Source: Fulvivirga kasyanovii (GTDB taxonomy: Bacteria; Bacteroidota; Bacteroidia; Cytophagales; Cyclobacteriaceae). From it: a DNA stretch of 33,493 nucleotides. The position numbers were made by a program, and so were the translations under genes. Below are positions 29,997 to 33,493 of the stretch, one piece after another (the first letter of the stretch is position 1; the number at the start of each line of letters is the position of its first letter). Below the pieces are notes generated by a model. That model ran no database searches and was not told the DNA's origin. It saw nothing but the letters and a program-made list of their open reading frames with translations. The DNA lies in the NCBI RefSeq assembly GCF_009711405.1, contig NZ_SMLW01000678.1:878-34370 (forward strand). The letters are read 5' to 3'.

Positions 29997-31220
29997 ATGA
30001 AAGAATCCTTTTCCTTAAAGTTTGTACTAATACCCCTAAAAGAAAACCCTGAGCAGGGAAAAATTTATATCCGTATCATAGTAAACCGCAAAAAGACTGA
30101 AATAGCCACTGAGCATGTGCTGGAAAATTCAAAATGGGATGCTAGTGCCCAGCGAGGAATCAAAACACCTGCACTCAACGAAGAATTGGTTTACATTGAA
30201 AACAAGATAAGAGAGATAAAACGTCAATTAGTCTACAGTGGTAAACCAATATCAGCCCGAATAATTAAGGATATTTATACCGGGGCATCGAAGACTACCA
30301 GGTACTTAATAGAATATTTTACCGATTATATTAAGTCAATGGAGGCCATGCCCGGTGAATACTCTGAAGATTTAGTACAGCACTACAAGACCACGAAGTA
30401 TCACCTGGAAGATTACCTAAAATCATTAGGGGTCAGTGATATTAAATTAGAGGAGGTAGATTATAAGTTCTTGAGAGGATTTGATCAAAATATGTTATCA
30501 AAAATAAACCCTCAGTATAAACGTCCGATGGCGAGAAATACTGCTAATAAGCAGCATTCAAGGTTTAAGAAGGTTTTGTCTACTGCTGTAAAAGAAGGGT
30601 TAATTTCTGGATTGCCTTATGTTCATTTCCCTTTAAAGAATGAAAAAACATCCAGAGAATTCTTAACAAGTGATGAAATAGAGAGAATAAGGTGTCATGC
30701 TCTGGGTGATAATTTTGGCTTACAAAAGGTAAGAGACATTTTTCTTTTTTCAGTATATACCGGATTACGCTTTTCAGATGCTTTGGCTTTGAAAATGGCG
30801 GACCTTTATATGGATAAAGACGGTACGTGGTGGATTAACAATAAAGCTCAGGAAAAAACCTTAGAAAGATTAAACGTACCTCTTTTAGAGCCTGCAAAGG
30901 AAATAATTGATAGATATGACAATGAAGAGCGTGAGGTAATGGGATATGTTCTTCCACGCTTTACAAATCAAAAAACGAATGCTTATCTAAAGACTATTGC
31001 TGATTTGGTGGGCATTAAAAAGAAATTAACACATCATATTGCAAGGCATACTTTTGCCACAACCATCACATTATCTAATGAGGTTCCCATTGAAGTTGTG
31101 AGTAAGATGCTAGGTCATACAAATTTGAGGACTACTCAGGTGTATGCAAAAATCACAAATGATTATCTGGCAAAACATGCTCAAAGCCTTAATGAAAGGT
31201 TAAAAGTGGAGAAAAAATAG
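29997..31220 (+). CDS. Tyrosine recombinase / site-specific integrase
   Basis: 407 residues, the Bacteroidota phage-integrase type. The N-terminal arm-binding domain, about 1-95 ('FVLIPLKENPEQGKIYIRIIVNRKKTEIAT'), is followed by a SAM-like core-binding domain (about 100-210). The catalytic domain has Arg258 in 'TGLRFSDAL', a Lys in the 'WWINNKAQEKT' beta-hairpin, 'HHIARHTF' (Arg350), 'LGHTNLRTTQVYAK' and nucleophile Tyr383. The active-site set is complete. It begins 142 bases after the 3' end of tRNA-Pro, a standard position for an island integrated at a tRNA 3' end. No second copy of the tRNA 3' end was found before the window ends, so the island border is unseen. Confidence 0.92.
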   Translation: MKESFSLKFVLIPLKENPEQGKIYIRIIVNRKKTEIATEHVLENSKWDASAQRGIKTPALNEELVYIENKIREIKRQLVYSGKPISARIIKDIYTGASKTTRYLIEYFTDYIKSMEAMPGEYSEDLVQHYKTTKYHLEDYLKSLGVSDIKLEEVDYKFLRGFDQNMLSKINPQYKRPMARNTANKQHSRFKKVLSTAVKEGLISGLPYVHFPLKNEKTSREFLTSDEIERIRCHALGDNFGLQKVRDIFLFSVYTGLRFSDALALKMADLYMDKDGTWWINNKAQEKTLERLNVPLLEPAKEIIDRYDNEEREVMGYVLPRFTNQKTNAYLKTIADLVGIKKKLTHHIARHTFATTITLSNEVPIEVVSKMLGHTNLRTTQVYAKITNDYLAKHAQSLNERLKVEKK

Positions 31221-31248
31221 CACTTCTGTTTGTCGATAGGGCCTTCTT

Positions 31249-31389
31249 CTAACGCTTTATAAATGATACCAACTCTTTAGGAAGAAGTATTTGCCTTCTT
31301 CCGTTATCAAGTCCCTCTATTTGCTTTAACTTCAATCGGAGTGTTTCTCTACTGATACGCAATTGGGCTGCTAGTTCAGCCTTGCTCAT
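31249..31389 (-). CDS. Small helix-turn-helix-like ORF, possibly a truncated regulator
   Basis: 46 residues, ATG 31389 to TAG 31249. 'SKAELAAQLRISRETLRLKL' looks like a helix-turn-helix, followed by 'GRRQILLPKELVSFIK'. It is similar in style to the small HTH proteins of Bacteroidota mobile elements. An in-frame stop lies 11 codons upstream of the ATG. It is convergent with the integrase gene. It may be a complete tiny regulator or the end of a broken one. Confidence 0.45.
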   Translation of the reverse strand: MSKAELAAQLRISRETLRLKLKQIEGLDNGRRQILLPKELVSFIKR

Positions 31390-31473
31390 GGCTTTAATGT
31401 AATCTATGTTTATCAGAAGTTAATACCAGTACCGTTGCAAAGTTCTGAACACTTCGTTCGGGTTTTTAAGTAG

Positions 31474-31659
31474 CTAATAGATCGTTGAAATACAGATAAA
31501 ATATCGTTTAACCATTTTAATTAGATCATAAACGTACATGTCATTTTCCATTTCAGCCAGACTCCAGATTATTCCGACTATACCACCCATGAAGTCCCCA
31601 GTGGAGCCTATGTTATTCATATCAATTTCTTTCCCCTGCTCTACAATCGGAATGCCCAT
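31474..31659 (-). CDS. Short hypothetical ORF, doubtful
   Basis: 61 residues, or 48 from the internal ATG at 31620. 'GSTGDFMGGIVGIIWSLAEMENDMYVYDLIKMVKRYF' contains a modest hydrophobic stretch. I recognise no domain and no good promoter or ribosome site. The region 31390-31811 is AT-rich spacer DNA with nothing else I can support. Confidence 0.3.
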   Translation of the reverse strand: MGIPIVEQGKEIDMNNIGSTGDFMGGIVGIIWSLAEMENDMYVYDLIKMVKRYFICISTIY

Positions 31660-31811
31660 ATATTAATTCTTCAAAAAAGACAATAAACCTACATATGAGA
31701 TTTATGATCGTTATTTGCAATTTTTCACGCTATCATTATAACGAATTTTATGTTTTATTAAGAAAGATCATAGCCTTAAATGGGCTTTTTTGAACTTGAA
31801 ACTGTTATTTA

Positions 31812-33170
31812 ATGAGTTTTAAAATATTTATTGTAGAAGACGATCCTTGGTATGGGCAGATGTTATTACATCATTTATCTCTCAACCCAGACTACACAGT
31901 AGAATTATACACCACGGCCAAGGAATGTCTGTCTAATCTTTCATCAAACCCACAGGTAATTTGCACTGACTATGGCTTACCAGATATGAACGGTGAATCC
32001 TTGGTGTCCAAAATCAAGGCAAATAATCAAGATATTCCCATTGTAGTTATCAGTGGCCAGGAAGAAATTGCTGTTGCCGTAAACCTGTTAAAGTCCGGAG
32101 CCAGCGAATACATCATAAAAAATGATCATACTACTGACCTGCTTTGGAAAGCGATACTCAATATTCGTGAGAACCTTAGCCTAAAAAGTGAAATCAACGA
32201 CTTAAAGGAACAGCTTAGGGAAAAGCATAGCTTCGAAAAAAGCATTATTGGCCAGAGTGATGCTTTAAAAAATACCTTCACTCATATAGAGAAGGCTATA
32301 TCGTCTAATATCAATGTATCGATTACCGGCGAAACTGGAACCGGGAAAGAGGTGGTAGCCAAGGCTATACACTTCAACAGTATCCGAAGTAAAAAACGCT
32401 TTGTAGCAGTCAATATGGCGGCCATACCGCGAGAGTTGATTGAAAGTGAGCTGTTAGGCCATGAAAAAGGAGCTTTTACCGGGGCTGTCGGGCAGAAGCC
32501 AGGTAAATTTGAGGAGGCTGATGGGGGCACTATATTTCTGGACGAAATTGCCGAACTGGATCTCAACCTGCAAAGCAAACTGCTGCGGGTCATACAGGAG
32601 CGTGAATGTGTAAGAATAGGTGGAAATAAAAGTATAAAATTCAATGTAAGGCTTATCACCGCAACGCATAAAAACCTCATGGAAGAAGTAAAAGAAGGCA
32701 ATTTTCGGGAGGATCTTTACTACCGTATATTAGGTTTGCCCATTGAGCTCCCTCCTTTAAGGAACCGGGGTAAAGATGTTCTGATTCTTGCCCGGCATTT
32801 TATAAAAGAGTATGCTAGGGAAAATAAAATATCTCCCCCCATCCTTTCGGAAGGGGCTAGCGACAAGTTGTTGAAATATAATTTCCCAGGTAATGTAAGG
32901 GAGCTTAAAGCAGTAATCGACCTGGCGTGTGTAATGTGCGACAACGGCCAGATCACCGAACAGAATATTCGTTATCATACGGTGAGTGAAAACGGTATGT
33001 TCACTATAACAGAAAAGACACTTCGTGAGTATAATGCGGATATCATCAGCTTCTTTATGGACAAGTACAATAACAATGTTCTTGAGGTTTCCAAAAAACT
33101 GGATATAGGCAAATCAACAATCTACAATATGATAAAGAATGGTGAAGTGCCAGGAAACAAAGCTAAGTAA
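31812..33170 (+). CDS. Sigma-54-dependent response regulator (NtrC family)
   Basis: 452 residues. Receiver domain 1-120: 'IFIVEDDPWYG', phospho-acceptor Asp53 in 'CTDYGLPDMNG', 'VVISGQ' and Lys in 'EYIIKND'. AAA+ domain about 145-375: 'SITGETGTGKEVVAK' Walker A, GAFTGA sigma-54 contact loop at 220-225, 'GGTIFLDEIAEL' Walker B, 'FREDLYYRI' and 'NFPGNVRELK'. The C-terminal Fis-type helix-turn-helix is unusually worded: 'NNNVLEVSKKLDIGKSTIYNMIKNGEV'. It activates sigma-54 promoters when phosphorylated. The partial PAS protein starting 69 bases downstream is the probable sensor partner. Confidence 0.95.
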   Translation: MSFKIFIVEDDPWYGQMLLHHLSLNPDYTVELYTTAKECLSNLSSNPQVICTDYGLPDMNGESLVSKIKANNQDIPIVVISGQEEIAVAVNLLKSGASEYIIKNDHTTDLLWKAILNIRENLSLKSEINDLKEQLREKHSFEKSIIGQSDALKNTFTHIEKAISSNINVSITGETGTGKEVVAKAIHFNSIRSKKRFVAVNMAAIPRELIESELLGHEKGAFTGAVGQKPGKFEEADGGTIFLDEIAELDLNLQSKLLRVIQERECVRIGGNKSIKFNVRLITATHKNLMEEVKEGNFREDLYYRILGLPIELPPLRNRGKDVLILARHFIKEYARENKISPPILSEGASDKLLKYNFPGNVRELKAVIDLACVMCDNGQITEQNIRYHTVSENGMFTITEKTLREYNADIISFFMDKYNNNVLEVSKKLDIGKSTIYNMIKNGEVPGNKAK

Positions 33171-33239
33171 GAATAAACGCGCCTGCCAAACACCGATATT
33201 TAACCCTATAATGTTGGTAAGAGGCATAATGATCAGATT

Positions 33240-33493
33240 ATGGAAATGTTAACAACTTTACAGTCATATGTTGATGCCGGTGGCTTTTATAAAGATGCGG
33301 TGGAAGATGGTTCAGATATTATTTTTGTTGTCGACTTGCAAGGAAAAATCCTTTACCATAATTCCGCTGAAGAAACACTGGGATACGGCCCCAATGCACT
33401 CCAAGAAAGAAATTTTTTGGATTTTATAGCTCCTCAAAAGCGTAACACTATACAAAGTGTATTTAGAAACTGTCTGACCAGACTATATACAAA
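33240..33493 (+). CDS. PAS-domain protein, 5' part only (probable sensor kinase)
   Basis: The frame starts at ATG 33240 (MEMLTTLQSYV) and runs off the window after 84 codons. 'AVEDGSDIIFVVDLQGKILYHNSAEETLGYG' (about 20-50) and 'NFLDFIAPQKRNTIQSVF' are a typical PAS domain. It has no signal peptide, so it is probably cytoplasmic. Its position right after an NtrC-type regulator suggests a histidine kinase, but the kinase domain is outside the window. Confidence 0.75.
   Translation, partial: MEMLTTLQSYVDAGGFYKDAVEDGSDIIFVVDLQGKILYHNSAEETLGYGPNALQERNFLDFIAPQKRNTIQSVFRNCLTRLYT

Noticed and set aside
32282-32701. 139-codon minus-strand frame inside the NtrC-family regulator
   Set aside because: Antisense to conserved AAA+ motifs; Ser/Leu-rich shadow translation.

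Overview
The window looks like chromosomal DNA of a member of the Bacteroidota, most likely a Cytophagales-type marine or soil bacterium. The basis is: moderate GC; few Shine-Dalgarno sites; several -7 boxes of the Bacteroidota form TAnnTTTG; a DUF4251-type protein; a lipoprotein with the acidic Cys-Lys-Asp-Asp-Asp start typical of surface lipoproteins in this phylum; ECF sigma/anti-sigma, PKD and CHAT proteins; and a Bacteroidota-type tyrosine recombinase. The genus cannot be fixed from the sequence alone.

Layout. 1-3.6 kb holds small accessory genes: a secreted protein with a TonB-C-like end, a YqcI/YcgG-like protein that stops early beside a REP-like hairpin block, a stand-alone LysM protein, and a Tyr/Gly/Asn/Arg-rich low-complexity protein. 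3.65-14.83 kb is one leftward, tightly packed ten-gene run for glycan or glycoconjugate synthesis. In transcription order it has a nucleotide-sugar epimerase, a glycoside-hydrolase/epimerase fusion, a zinc-type dehydrogenase, a Gfo/Idh/MocA oxidoreductase, a GT4 glycosyltransferase, three CgeB-like glycosyltransferases, a ZIP-like membrane protein and a SAM methyltransferase. No flippase, polymerase or export gene is present. 15-21 kb is a mixed leftward region: SDR, MtfA-like peptidase, DUF4251, a receiver domain lacking its phospho-acceptor Asp, pruA, a YjjG-like HAD nucleotidase and an ArsR-like regulator.

21.1-29.4 kb has a small secreted carboxypeptidase-regulatory-like protein and a 30-residue membrane protein. 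These are followed by a probable signalling system: a leftward ECF sigma plus membrane TPR anti-sigma pair, divergent from a rightward lipoprotein, PKD/beta-barrel protein and TPR-CHAT caspase-like protease. Signal peptides and membrane segments place the sensor-like parts and the protease outside the cytoplasm, and a GTAAC-N16-GATCTA candidate ECF promoter sits before the lipoprotein. The model of surface sensing, periplasmic CHAT proteolysis and sigma release is inference.

29.4-33.5 kb is a tRNA hot spot. An intact tRNA-Pro with the unusual anticodon AGG is preceded by two partial copies of its own 5' half. A 91-codon GIY-YIG nuclease gene lies between the second partial copy and the intact tRNA; its start codon is formed at the edge of the tRNA remnant and its stop codon lies in the D-loop of the intact tRNA. 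Just downstream are a terminator, a repeat-rich leader, a tyrosine recombinase, a small HTH-like ORF, a sigma-54-dependent response regulator and the beginning of a PAS protein cut by the window edge. The two most interesting objects are the GIY-YIG/tRNA-Pro arrangement and the ECF-CHAT module.
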